Notes: generated by a model from the sequence alone, not told the origin. DNA of 11,107 nt from Chloroflexota bacterium (GCA_030669775.1 DAOVCZ010000038.1:1-11107); one strand, 5' to 3'. Shown: positions 1 through 6,245, counted from the stretch's first letter. Made by a program: numbers and translations.

Positions 1-566
1 TGAGCAATGTCTGGATCTTCGACGAGGAAGGGTGCATTTATGAAATACCCCTCACAGCCCATTATTTGTGCCAGGCGTTGGACTAGTCCAGGTCCATCAT
101 ATACACTATTTTGTGCACCTAAAGCGCCGACGAGCTGCACAATTCGGATGGAGACTGGTCTGGTTTGTTCGAATGAATCAACAACTGCGTTGACCGCAGT
201 CCCCCAAGATAATCCAAGTACAATCCCGGGCTTGATAAATTCCTTCAAAACCATTGCACCTGCTACTCCCAGTTGCTGGAGCAGTTGAGCGTAATCACCG
301 CCACTATTGATCAACACATAGGCTTGGCGCAGATTGAATCGTCGCTCCAACCCGCGTTCAAGTTCACGATCAGATAATAGAGGTCTGTGAACACGAATTT
401 CAACGATATTTTGCTTACGGGCTTCAGCCAGCATCCGCGATACCATCGATCTATCCACCCCAATTTTGCTGGCGATTTCGCTTTGTTTCAAGCCATCAAT
501 ATAGTACCATTCGGCGATATCCGCCAACTTTGCAGAACGATCTGGTGACATCTGAGGAACAACCAA
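1..566 (-). CDS. SorC/DeoR-type sugar-binding transcriptional regulator, 3' end beyond the window
   Basis: The frame is open from the left edge and encodes the N-terminal ~188 residues of a SorC-family regulator. These proteins bind phosphorylated sugars through a C-terminal domain and control carbohydrate operons. Residues ~14-50 form a helix-turn-helix (GLKQSEIASKIGVDRSMVSRML). The sugar-binding domain follows, with the family's LGLSWGTAV segment and part of the next strand-helix units; the remainder lies off the window. I start at TTG (566-564) because GGAAGGTAGGA at 581-571 is a good ribosome site for it. The in-frame ATG at 551 has no Shine-Dalgarno sequence in front, but would also give a normal family N-terminus. 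The target operon is not visible. Family call is firm; the ligand is unknown. Confidence 0.88.
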   Translation of the reverse strand, partial: MVVPQMSPDRSAKLADIAEWYYIDGLKQSEIASKIGVDRSMVSRMLAEARKQNIVEIRVHRPLLSDRELERGLERRFNLRQAYVLINSGGDYAQLLQQLGVAGAMVLKEFIKPGIVLGLSWGTAVNAVVDSFEQTRPVSIRIVQLVGALGAQNSVYDGPGLVQRLAQIMGCEGYFINAPFLVEDPDIA

Positions 567-626
567 TTTATCCTACCTTCCTGGTTGTGAAAAGCTCTTG
601 ATCTGATCACATTTGTGCATTCTTTA

Positions 627-666
627 TCACGTATGTGAGTTTATCATTCCTGCCAGATTATGTCAA
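627..666 (-). promoter_or_regulatory. Promoter and candidate operator of the SorC-type regulator
   Basis: On the minus strand TTGACA (666-661) is followed after 17 bases by TAAACT (643-638), a consensus -35 with a fair -10. The perfect dyad TCAC-GTAT-GTGA (627-638) covers the predicted start near 631, and a second CACA-N2-TGTG dyad lies at 608-617. A dyad at the start point fits autorepression by the regulator. Promoter elements are seen; the operator role is inferred. Confidence 0.55.
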
Positions 667-844
667 GTGAGGTACAGCTGTTCCCTATCTACGATTAAAT
701 TTTTGACTCATTAACCACGAGAATTGACTCCTTCAAGTGGAGATGAGAGTATTTAATCTGGATTGGAAAAACACCATTCACCCCAAGCAACATTATTTTG
801 ACCCAATTCCCCCTTTTAACAGTAAGGTTTCCTTGTTTAGCCGA

Positions 845-1042
845 TCAATCCCCAGGGTAAATCGCGCTTCGGAACACCTTTTTGGGACTACGATTAGGCA
901 ATCTGATCCTGGCCGAAGAACTTTTTAACTTCTCATATATCCGCAAACTTTGGCGAACGTGATCGCGATACCCATTCTCGGTTGGAAATGAGTCGAGCGT
1001 AGGAATCGCATCTTTATCTGCAAGCAGATCTGTGCTGGACAA
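845..1042 (-). other. Unrecognised open frame in a decayed region
   Basis: A 65-codon frame (TTG start) continues upstream without a stop for roughly 20 more codons, reading DGDHHHLYQGVLSSTDLL into a basic C-terminal part ending IYPGD. Residue composition is protein-like rather than random, but there is no ATG, no convincing ribosome site, and an opposing short frame overlaps it. I recognise no family. It may be the tail of a lost gene lying next to the membrane-protein remnant at 1083-1298. The rest of the stretch 667-1082 shows nothing else I can support. Confidence 0.2.
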
Positions 1043-1082
1043 AACCCCCTGGTAGAGGTGATGGTGATCGCCATCTAGATCG

Positions 1083-1298
1083 TCAATATCGACACCAGGA
1101 CGAGACTCGCACCCAGCGCGCGCTGCGGCTTCTTTTGCGCAGCGTATAGAGCGTCTCGGTCATCAGCATTAATAGGAACCCCACAACTCCCAAGGTATGA
1201 CCGAAAAAGTCGCTGGCCACAGGGATGCCCCCAAGGAGGATCACTGCCAATAAATAGATGATCGAGATGACCACGATGGCGATGAACGCCACCCACAA
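1083..1298 (-). pseudogene. Truncated membrane protein, N-terminal two-helix piece
   Basis: A TTG start at 1298-1296 overlaps the tail of the preceding oxidoreductase fragment (stop 1302-1300). The 71 residues hold two hydrophobic spans, about residues 2-23 (VAFIAIVVISIIYLLAVILL) and 33-48, followed by an arginine-rich segment with LYTLRKRSRSARW. From memory this resembles the start of longer Chloroflexota membrane proteins that continue with more helices, possibly a cytochrome b561-like electron-transfer unit. Here the frame stops right after RVSSWCRY, so the rest is missing or frameshifted. The close order oxidoreductase then membrane protein suggests they were once one operon. Family assignment is tentative. 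Confidence 0.45.
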
Positions 1299-1299
1299 T

Positions 1300-1629
1300 T
1301 CACGCGTACTGTGGTAGATGAGAGTTCACCCATTGTGTCCAATATTCGGCGATCAGGTCAGCCAGGGGAGCCTCTGGTTCCAACAACCTGGCCCGGATTG
1401 AAGTGATATCGACACGCTGGGCGACAAGCGAATGCAGTGGGTGCGACAGGGTTTGATCACCCATAACAATGACGCCCAGGATCGTTTTTTCACCCAGCAT
1501 GACTCGCAGGCGATTGACGTCAAAATCCTTGTGCAGCATCTGGGCTTGATAAATGTGGGTCTCAATATTTCCGTCGATGTTGGTTTCCACCAGATACTTA
1601 TCTGGGATGTTTCGGCTGAAAAAGCTTCA
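1300..1629 (-). pseudogene. C-terminal fragment of an FAD/NAD-dependent oxidoreductase
   Basis: The frame opens just after a TGA and abuts the patatin stop codon at 1637. It encodes about 109 residues ending LPQYA. The segment GEKTILGVIVMGDQTLSHPL and the downstream LLEPEAPLADLIAEYW match the C-terminal domain of nitrite-reductase-like/rubredoxin-reductase-like FAD enzymes. The whole FAD- and NAD-binding Rossmann part, normally about 300 residues, is absent. A GTG at 1590 could start a 96-residue product, but no ribosome site supports it. The simplest reading is a deletion that fused the end of the patatin gene region to the last quarter of the next operon gene. Confidence 0.6.
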
Positions 1630-1636
1630 TGCCATC

Positions 1637-2590
1637 TCAGTGCGTCTGGAGCGCTTCCCGCAGGTCAGATAAGATAGGGCGGGTTGTTTCCTCACCCAAT
1701 GAGATTAACGAACCGGCCTTATGATAGCCAGTAATCGCGTTCACATCCGGGGAAATGTTCGGGCTAAGCAGGATATCTGGCGTAGACTGGATTAATTTCG
1801 TTTTCCTTTGTTGGCGAATGAGGATGTTTATCGAATCACCTAACACTGCGATCAGTCCTCCAATCGACCCAGAAAGGAAGCGTTTATTCTCAAAAGCCTG
1901 CCCGAAAGAGAATGTTTCGGTCGGCGGACAAACGTCAACAGCCAAGACTACATCTGCTCCCATCTCACGCACTACATCCACGGGCAGATTGTTGAGCAAT
2001 CCGCCGTCCACCAGCCGCTGCCCGTCACGTTCAACCGGAGCCAATAATCCAGGGACGGATACAGTAGCGCGTAGAGCTTCAATTACGGAACCTTCTCGCA
2101 GGTGTACTTCTTGTCCACTGTTCAAATCCACAGCGACGAGTGTAAGGGGAATTCGCATATCGTCGAATGTGGAATCGTTAAGATACTGCTCAAAAAATTT
2201 TAACAACCGCCCACCCTGAAAAAGACCGTTGCGGGGTAGGGTTGGGTCAGCCAGCCGCAACAGATTGCGAGTTGGTACATATTCCAGGGCAATCTGCTCC
2301 AGTTCAGCCGGGCTGAGGCCGGCGGCGAACCCGGCGGCGATCACACCACCCATGCTAGTTCCAGCCAGGTAATCCGGTCGGAAACCAGATGCATCCAGAG
2401 TTTTGAGTACTCCAATATGCGCCAGGCCACGCGCCCCCCCACCGCTTAGAGCCAGGCCGAGCTCGAGTTTTTGGTACATATTTGGTTTCATCACCCCGGA
2501 TTTTATCTCTCGTCCTTTCATCTCTTCCATTCCAGGTACAATGCCGGGGTGATAATCTGCCAGAATTCTAATGGATTCACTACTTGTCAT
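1637..2590 (-). CDS. Patatin-like phospholipase
   Basis: This is a serine lipid acyl-hydrolase of the bacterial patatin/NTE type, acting on phospholipid or other acyl esters. Numbering from ATG 2590, the oxyanion-hole glycine-rich loop is G50-GGARG-55, the nucleophile is S79 in GTSMG, and the catalytic Asp is D195 in the DGG motif, giving a complete Ser-Asp dyad. There is no signal peptide, so a cytoplasmic or membrane-associated enzyme is likely. ATG 2590 overlaps the TAG of the preceding gene by 11 bases, which suggests translational coupling. Homologues usually begin shortly before the LALSGGG strand, so ATG 2491 or 2479 could be the true start; neither has a strong ribosome site. It is the third gene of the operon behind the lipoprotein and phasin-like genes. 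Confidence 0.88.
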   Translation of the reverse strand: MTSSESIRILADYHPGIVPGMEEMKGREIKSGVMKPNMYQKLELGLALSGGGARGLAHIGVLKTLDASGFRPDYLAGTSMGGVIAAGFAAGLSPAELEQIALEYVPTRNLLRLADPTLPRNGLFQGGRLLKFFEQYLNDSTFDDMRIPLTLVAVDLNSGQEVHLREGSVIEALRATVSVPGLLAPVERDGQRLVDGGLLNNLPVDVVREMGADVVLAVDVCPPTETFSFGQAFENKRFLSGSIGGLIAVLGDSINILIRQQRKTKLIQSTPDILLSPNISPDVNAITGYHKAGSLISLGEETTRPILSDLREALQTH

Positions 2591-3599
2591 TCCGAAGAAT
2601 GTGCTGGGCTTTGTCCAACGCTAAATGTAACATTCTCACGCCGCGCTGCATCTCCTCGACAGTCCAGGCGTCGATTTTTTCAATTGCCTGGACCAGGTGG
2701 GTTTGGGCTATCGCCAACTGCTCCCGGGCTTGTTCAAGCGTCTGCCGGGTATTCTCTTCAACCTGTTTCTCAGCCTCGCTCACGCGGTCCCGCACACCGG
2801 TGAGCTGTTCACCAAGCGTATCTAACTCCTGATGGGTCTTCTCAACGGCTTCCTTTGTGCCGGAGGAAAGGTTGGACTGTATTGCTTTCGCTATGGTACT
2901 GAGCGCTATGACTTGCGTGTCTAGAGCCTTAAGCAGGTTGGCACGCGCTTCCTTGCCCCGGACCACCAGTTCATCAATCAGCGCCTGGGCATCCTCGCGT
3001 TTGACTTCGCCTTTTTGCACCAGATCATTGACTAATTCCGTAGCCTTCTCCCGGGTCATCGCCAGTGTGCCACCATCGGTTAACAGAATATATCTGGCTT
3101 TGTTCAACGTTCTACCTAACACTTTCACGGAGTTTTGCGCCTCGTCGATAGACCCAGTACGGATTTCTTCGGTTGCCTGGACCAGGCGAGCCTGAGCTAT
3201 CCTCAACTGCTTTTGAGCCTGTCCCAGCGTTTGCCGGGTATTCTCTTCCACCTGTTTCTCGGCTTCGCGTAAGCGGTCCTGCACGTTGGTGATCTGTTCT
3301 CCAAGTAGAACTAACTCATGGATCGCTCTCTCCGGAGCCTCCTTAATATTGGCGTTCAGCATGGTCTGTATCGATTGCGTTGTATTTTGAAGAGTTGTGA
3401 CTTGCGCAGCCAGATCCTCGCGCAAGGCGTCACGCTCTGCCTCACCCCGAGCCACCAGTTCATCAATAAGTGGCTGGGCCTCCTCGGGTTTGACTTCGCC
3501 ATTTTGCACCAGGTTATTGACTAATTTCGCAGCGGTGTCACGGGTTATTGCCAGCGCGCCACCTTCAATTGATAAGATTTTTTCGATCAAGTCAGCCAT
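2580..3599 (-). CDS. Phasin-like protein with two tandem 163-residue copies
   Basis: The 339-residue, almost wholly helical, charged protein resembles the polyhydroxyalkanoate-synthesis-regulator phasin group (COG3937 type). That group has a KAxELVxxLVxxGEVxxEEAQxLIDELVxRG signature. It occurs at residues 23-52 and again at 186-215. Copy 1 (about 13-170) and copy 2 (about 176-335) align with a constant offset of 163 residues, including EKQVEENTRQTL at 114 and 277. No signal peptide or membrane span is present. AAGGAGA at 3612-3606, six bases before the ATG, sets the start. It lies 24 bases after the lipoprotein gene and overlaps the patatin gene. Known phasins coat storage granules or act as amphipathic helper proteins. 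No PHA synthase is visible here, so granule binding is inference. Confidence 0.72.
   Translation of the reverse strand: MADLIEKILSIEGGALAITRDTAAKLVNNLVQNGEVKPEEAQPLIDELVARGEAERDALREDLAAQVTTLQNTTQSIQTMLNANIKEAPERAIHELVLLGEQITNVQDRLREAEKQVEENTRQTLGQAQKQLRIAQARLVQATEEIRTGSIDEAQNSVKVLGRTLNKARYILLTDGGTLAMTREKATELVNDLVQKGEVKREDAQALIDELVVRGKEARANLLKALDTQVIALSTIAKAIQSNLSSGTKEAVEKTHQELDTLGEQLTGVRDRVSEAEKQVEENTRQTLEQAREQLAIAQTHLVQAIEKIDAWTVEEMQRGVRMLHLALDKAQHILRNDK
2585..3563 (-). repeat. Tandem in-gene duplication, unit 489 bp
   Basis: Copy 1 spans about 3563-3075 and copy 2 about 3074-2585 within the phasin-like gene. At protein level the copies stay in register at 163 residues for their whole length. 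At DNA level parts remain similar, for example the stretches reading TTGACTTCGCC near 3500 and 3000. The copies have clearly diverged, so the duplication is not recent. Confidence 0.8.
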
Positions 3600-3623
3600 T
3601 TTCTTTCTCCTTATTCGTTTGGA

Positions 3624-4097
3624 TTACTCTCCAGAATCCAACAACCGGACTTCCCATTCGTCCAGTAAAATCTGGAGTTCATTATTTGCCTCGCTTGCTT
3701 TATCCTGTACTTGTTGCTCCAAAATGTCGATATCAGCAATGAGTTGGTTTATGCTTTCCTGCACCGCCTCTCTGGAGGTCGCGCTAGCCTCCTGGAGTTT
3801 GTCCTTGGCGCTTTCCATCGCCTGAACGGCTTTTTCATAATTCTGGTTGATTTGCAGCTCAATTTGCGCTTGAAGCATTTCGCCCTTCGCCTCCAGGAGC
3901 TTCTCTTGGGTGTTTAATTCATCATTTCTCGCTTGGGCTTCTGCTTCAATACGAGCCTGCAATTCCACCACGCTTTGCTCTACTTCACTAATGCGCGTCT
4001 CGATGTCTCTGGCTTCGCCCACTTGGTCGCAGGCTGTCATAATCGCGACTATAGTAATGATAGACAGAACAAGCGCAAGTTTCGTATTTTTTTTCAT
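3624..4097 (-). CDS. Coiled-coil lipoprotein
   Basis: A 157-residue protein begins with a lysine-containing n-region and a hydrophobic stretch (residues 7-19). It ends its signal at MTAC with Cys23 as the predicted lipidated residue (type II signal peptide). Residues ~30-150 are charged and leucine/glutamate-rich with heptad-like spacing, giving a long coiled coil without other domains. AGGAGA at 4110-4105, seven bases before the ATG, fixes the start. It is the first gene of the lipoprotein/phasin/patatin operon. Its upstream region holds the Crp-like site. It would be anchored on the outer face of the cytoplasmic membrane. I recognise no named family; a structural or partner-binding role is inference. 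Confidence 0.82.
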   Translation of the reverse strand: MKKNTKLALVLSIITIVAIMTACDQVGEARDIETRISEVEQSVVELQARIEAEAQARNDELNTQEKLLEAKGEMLQAQIELQINQNYEKAVQAMESAKDKLQEASATSREAVQESINQLIADIDILEQQVQDKASEANNELQILLDEWEVRLLDSGE

Positions 4098-4121
4098 TTG
4101 AAATTCTCCTTTTAACGTATT

Positions 4122-4151
4122 AGCTGCCTGTATTATCGCTTACAGGCAGCT
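4122..4151. repeat. 11-bp inverted repeat overlapping the operon -10
   Basis: AGCTGCCTGTA (4122-4132) and TACAGGCAGCT (4141-4151) are perfect complements around an 8-base loop. On the plus strand the right arm runs into TTTTT (4151-4155), as in an intrinsic terminator, but no plus-strand gene lies to its left. On the minus strand no T-run follows. It covers the predicted -10 and start of the lipoprotein operon, so an operator or a block to antisense transcription is possible. Confidence 0.6.
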
Positions 4152-4172
4152 TTTTGCAGTGACCTGAGTCAC
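4132..4172 (-). promoter_or_regulatory. Crp-type operator and promoter of the lipoprotein operon
   Basis: The perfect dyad GTGAC-CTGA-GTCAC (4159-4172) has the GTGA-N6-TCAC core read by CRP-like proteins. Downstream on the minus strand GATAAT (4137-4132) is a 5/6 match to -10, with no recognisable -35. The predicted start is near 4125, so the dyad centre lies at about -40.5. That is the geometry of class II CRP-dependent promoters. The site is seen directly; use by the adjacent Crp-like protein is inferred. Confidence 0.6.
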
Positions 4173-4189
4173 AAAATATGGGGGCAAAT

Positions 4190-4894
4190 CTACTTATTCT
4201 GCAATTTCCCCACGTCCTTGATCAGAATCTGCTTCCCTTCTTTCATATCAATCACACCCTGCTTTTGCAAGTCAATCAGAGAGCGAGTGACGACTTCGCG
4301 ATCGGTGCCCAAGATGTCGGCAATTTCTTGGTGTGTCAGAGTCCTTTTCACCAATACCCCGTCTGGTGTGGGGACACCCTGGATTTCAGCGTAGCGCAAG
4401 ATGAGTTTAGCAATACGCACTGTCATGCCCTCAAAGGAAATATCTGCCACCAGGTCCGCCATCTCTCGCATTATTCCCCCCAGATAAGGCAATACTGCGT
4501 TGGTAACAACCGGATACTCACTGGTGATGGTCAGAAAATCCTGCTTATAAATAGCGTACAGCAGGACATCGCTTAGGGCAGTGGCCGTAGTAGGATATGG
4601 CCCTCCATCAATGATGGGCACCACATCGAAGAAATCCCCTTTGTTCAGGATTAACAGCGCCTGTTCCCGCCCGCTCTCGGAAATCTCGGATAGCTTGACC
4701 TGACCGGTGTGGATAATGTACAGTGTCTGGCAGGGGTCACCTTTCAAGAAAATGGTCTCCCTGCGCCGGTACTTACGAGGGAAGAAATTGGGTTTGATCT
4801 GTTCGATTTCAGCCCGGCTTAGGTTCGAGAAGAGACGAACTGATTTTAAAAATTGTACAGTGATGAACGCTGTTGCAGCGTGCTGTTCTTGCAT
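4190..4894 (-). CDS. Crp/Fnr-family transcriptional regulator
   Basis: The 234-residue protein (start ATG 4894, set by AAGGAG at 4906-4901) has an N-terminal cyclic-nucleotide-binding-type beta-roll (about 25-130), a dimer helix and a C-terminal winged HTH. The HTH reads LTHQEIADILGTDREVVTRSL. R199, E200 and R204 align with CRP R180, E181 and R185, which contact GTGA half-sites. The phosphate-binding loop reads GDFF...PTTA rather than CRP's GE...R(S/T)A, so the cAMP-contacting Arg is missing. Only one Cys is seen in the sensor domain, so an FNR-type iron-sulfur cluster is also unlikely. The effector is therefore unknown. An upstream in-frame ATG at 4942 has no supporting ribosome site. It most likely controls the adjacent operon at 3624-4097 and beyond. 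Confidence 0.9.
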   Translation of the reverse strand: MQEQHAATAFITVQFLKSVRLFSNLSRAEIEQIKPNFFPRKYRRRETIFLKGDPCQTLYIIHTGQVKLSEISESGREQALLILNKGDFFDVVPIIDGGPYPTTATALSDVLLYAIYKQDFLTITSEYPVVTNAVLPYLGGIMREMADLVADISFEGMTVRIAKLILRYAEIQGVPTPDGVLVKRTLTHQEIADILGTDREVVTRSLIDLQKQGVIDMKEGKQILIKDVGKLQNK

Positions 4895-4932
4895 ACTTGT
4901 CTCCTTACTGTGATGCCGCCGCGTACTGGATA

Positions 4933-4955
4933 ATTGTAGCATTGTTACGATCGTA
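4933..4955 (-). promoter_or_regulatory. Extended -10 promoter and palindrome of the Crp-like gene
   Basis: On the minus strand TGC-TACAAT (-10 at 4938-4933) forms an extended -10 with no clear -35. The perfect 10-bp palindrome TACGATCGTA (4946-4955) lies just upstream, in the spacer region. The palindrome could bind a regulator; it is not a GTGA/TCAC site. Confidence 0.4.
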
Positions 4956-4960
4956 CATCA

Positions 4961-5130
4961 TATTCCCTCGGGCCCGAAGTACGGTTGCTGTAATCTCCGC
5001 CGGTGTGTCGCTGCTACTGCTGATTCTCTTCTGGTATCCCTGGTTGATCGTGGGTGTGCTGATCGATATCGGGATCTTGATTGCGCTGGTATGGGCAAAA
5101 TGGCAATCGGTAGAATTAATAGGTTCATAA
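4961..5130 (+). pseudogene. C-terminal two-helix membrane-protein fragment
   Basis: An open plus-strand frame ends at the TAA at 5128. It encodes two hydrophobic spans, VAVISAGVSLLLLILFW and LIVGVLIDIGILIALVW, then AKWQSVELIGS. The composition is that of a real membrane protein tail. The only upstream ATG (4873) lies inside the divergent Crp-like gene, and no ribosome site precedes any likely start. I read it as the 3' remnant of a gene whose front was lost. I do not recognise the family; a genuine small membrane protein is the alternative. Confidence 0.4.
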
Positions 5131-5167
5131 CCCCGAACAAAGTAAATTTCTCCTTTGCGTTAATCAT

Positions 5168-5209
5168 CAACTGTGTTTAGCCTGCAATCAGGTTGACTGC
5201 AAACAGTTG
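5168..5209. repeat. Overlapping inverted repeats upstream of hpt
   Basis: TGCAATCA-GGT-TGACTGCA (5183-5201) is a 19-bp palindrome with one mismatched pair. CAACTGT (5168-5174) and ACAGTTG (5203-5209) form another, not concentric with the first. No T-run follows, so a terminator is unlikely. An operator for the hpt unit is possible but unproven. Confidence 0.3.
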
Positions 5210-5250
5210 AGTTCATTCAGACTAAGTTGAAATGATGTTGATCCGGTTAG

Positions 5251-5259
5251 TGGTATGAT
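5251..5259 (+). promoter_or_regulatory. Extended -10 promoter of hpt
   Basis: TGG-TATGAT fits an extended -10 element, giving a start near 5266 and a leader of about 15 bases that contains GGAGG (5269-5273). TTGAAA at 5227 is too far away (21-base spacer) to be a standard -35. Confidence 0.4.
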
Positions 5260-5280
5260 CATGATTATGGAGGCGTACAG

Positions 5281-5814
5281 ATGAATGAACTACACCCTGA
5301 TTTATCCCGGATCGTCGTTTCCACTGATCAAATCCAATCCCGGGTGAAAGAATTAGCCGATCAGATTTCCGCAGATTTCGTTGGGGGAGAACGTCTATAC
5401 ATCATAGGAATTCTCAAAGGAGCCTTCATATTTTTGGCCGACCTCACCCGGCACCTGAAAGTCCCCCACACCGTCGATTTTATGGCCCTCTCCAGCTATG
5501 GGAAGACCACCACCTCCGGAGCGGTGCGCATCTTAATGGATCTGCGCGAACCAATCGAAGGCCAACATGTAATTATCGTTGAGGATATCGTCGACACTGG
5601 TCATACCCTCCATTACCTCAACCGTGTGCTGAAAGGACGCAAACCGGCTTCCCTGCGCAGCTGTGTGCTGGTGCGCAAGCAGCGCGACAACCTGAGTGTT
5701 CCGATCGACTATCTGGGTTTTGACATCCCTGATGTTTGGGTGGTTGGTTACGGATTAGATTTCGCTGACCAATACCGCACGCTGCCCTACATCGCCGAAT
5801 TGAAGCGGGAATAG
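5281..5814 (+). CDS. hpt: Hypoxanthine phosphoribosyltransferase
   Basis: The enzyme joins hypoxanthine (often also guanine) to PRPP to make IMP/GMP in cytoplasmic purine salvage. The 177-residue length is normal for the bacterial family. The pyrophosphate loop LKGA is at 45-48, the flexible loop SSYG at 71-74, and the PRPP motif VEDIVDTGHTL at 100-110 with acidic E101, D102 and D105. The C-terminal GYGLDFADQYRTLPYI is the family signature for the base and metal site. GGAGG seven bases before the ATG supports the start. The gene stands alone, divergent from the Crp-like gene and followed by a probable terminator. No tilS or ftsH neighbour, common beside hpt elsewhere, is present. Confidence 0.95.
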   Translation: MNELHPDLSRIVVSTDQIQSRVKELADQISADFVGGERLYIIGILKGAFIFLADLTRHLKVPHTVDFMALSSYGKTTTSGAVRILMDLREPIEGQHVIIVEDIVDTGHTLHYLNRVLKGRKPASLRSCVLVRKQRDNLSVPIDYLGFDIPDVWVVGYGLDFADQYRTLPYIAELKRE

Positions 5815-5816
5815 GC

Positions 5817-5855
5817 ATCTGGTTTATTTTCAGAGTTTCAATTCAACCAGATTTT
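5817..5855 (+). terminator. Probable intrinsic terminator after hpt
   Basis: ATCTGGTT (5817-5824) pairs with AACCAGAT (5845-5852), followed by TTTTCT. The stem begins three bases after the hpt stop. The 20-base loop is long and the stem AT-rich, so efficiency is uncertain. Confidence 0.45.
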
Positions 5856-5985
5856 CTCCTGAACAAACTGGTATACCTCGATTTTTGATTATCAAAAAGT
5901 TGTAAAGGGGTTTCGTTATCATACAAGATACAAATTACCTGTTCTGGTTGCCATAAAAACGACTGCTAATTCACTGTCATCTTTA

Positions 5986-5994
5986 TGCTATGAT
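5986..5994 (+). promoter_or_regulatory. Extended -10 promoter of the small protein gene
   Basis: TGC-TATGAT matches an extended -10. The predicted start near 6001 places GGAGG (6001-6005) at the very beginning of the transcript, leaving a leader of about 11 bases. Confidence 0.35.
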
Positions 5995-6011
5995 AGAGGT
6001 GGAGGTGCCAG

Positions 6012-6245
6012 ATGCGTGCGCTACAAGTAACTCCAGAAGGTGGCGAGGGTCCGCAGTCCGCTTTAGAAAGGAAATACATCCAGGAGTATCTACAAAGCAA
6101 AGGTGTCAACCTCGAAAACCTGGGCAATCTACCCAAAGACGAGCAGCAGCACCTCATGCGCGAAGCCTGCAAATATGCCTCACTCAAACTCGCTGAAGTA
6201 GAATCCCGTGCCAAGTTTCGCCATGATATCAATGCCCCGTCATAG
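6012..6245 (+). CDS. Small uncharacterised helical protein
   Basis: A 77-residue acidic/basic mixed protein has no signal peptide and no membrane span. The core from about residue 20 to 72 (YIQEYLQSKGVNLENL, LPKDEQQHLMREACKYAS, LKLAEVESRAKF) reads as three helices and looks like a conserved small-protein domain. GGAGG six bases before the ATG gives a strong start. Its codon pattern and helical regularity support a real gene. It sits about 200 bases after hpt, past a likely terminator and with its own promoter, so it is probably a separate unit. I do not recognise the family or a function. Confidence 0.72.
   Translation: MRALQVTPEGGEGPQSALERKYIQEYLQSKGVNLENLGNLPKDEQQHLMREACKYASLKLAEVESRAKFRHDINAPS

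Noticed and set aside
737..928. 63-codon plus-strand frame
   Set aside because: GTG start without ribosome site, no recognisable features, and overlap with a more protein-like minus-strand frame.
1755..2219. 154-codon plus-strand frame
   Set aside because: It is antisense to the patatin-like gene, which carries complete catalytic motifs; the frame is serine/arginine-rich shadow sequence.
4122..4155. Intrinsic terminator for the Crp-like gene
   Set aside because: The T-run is on the plus strand; reading the minus strand the stem is followed by AATACG, and the stem overlaps the next promoter.
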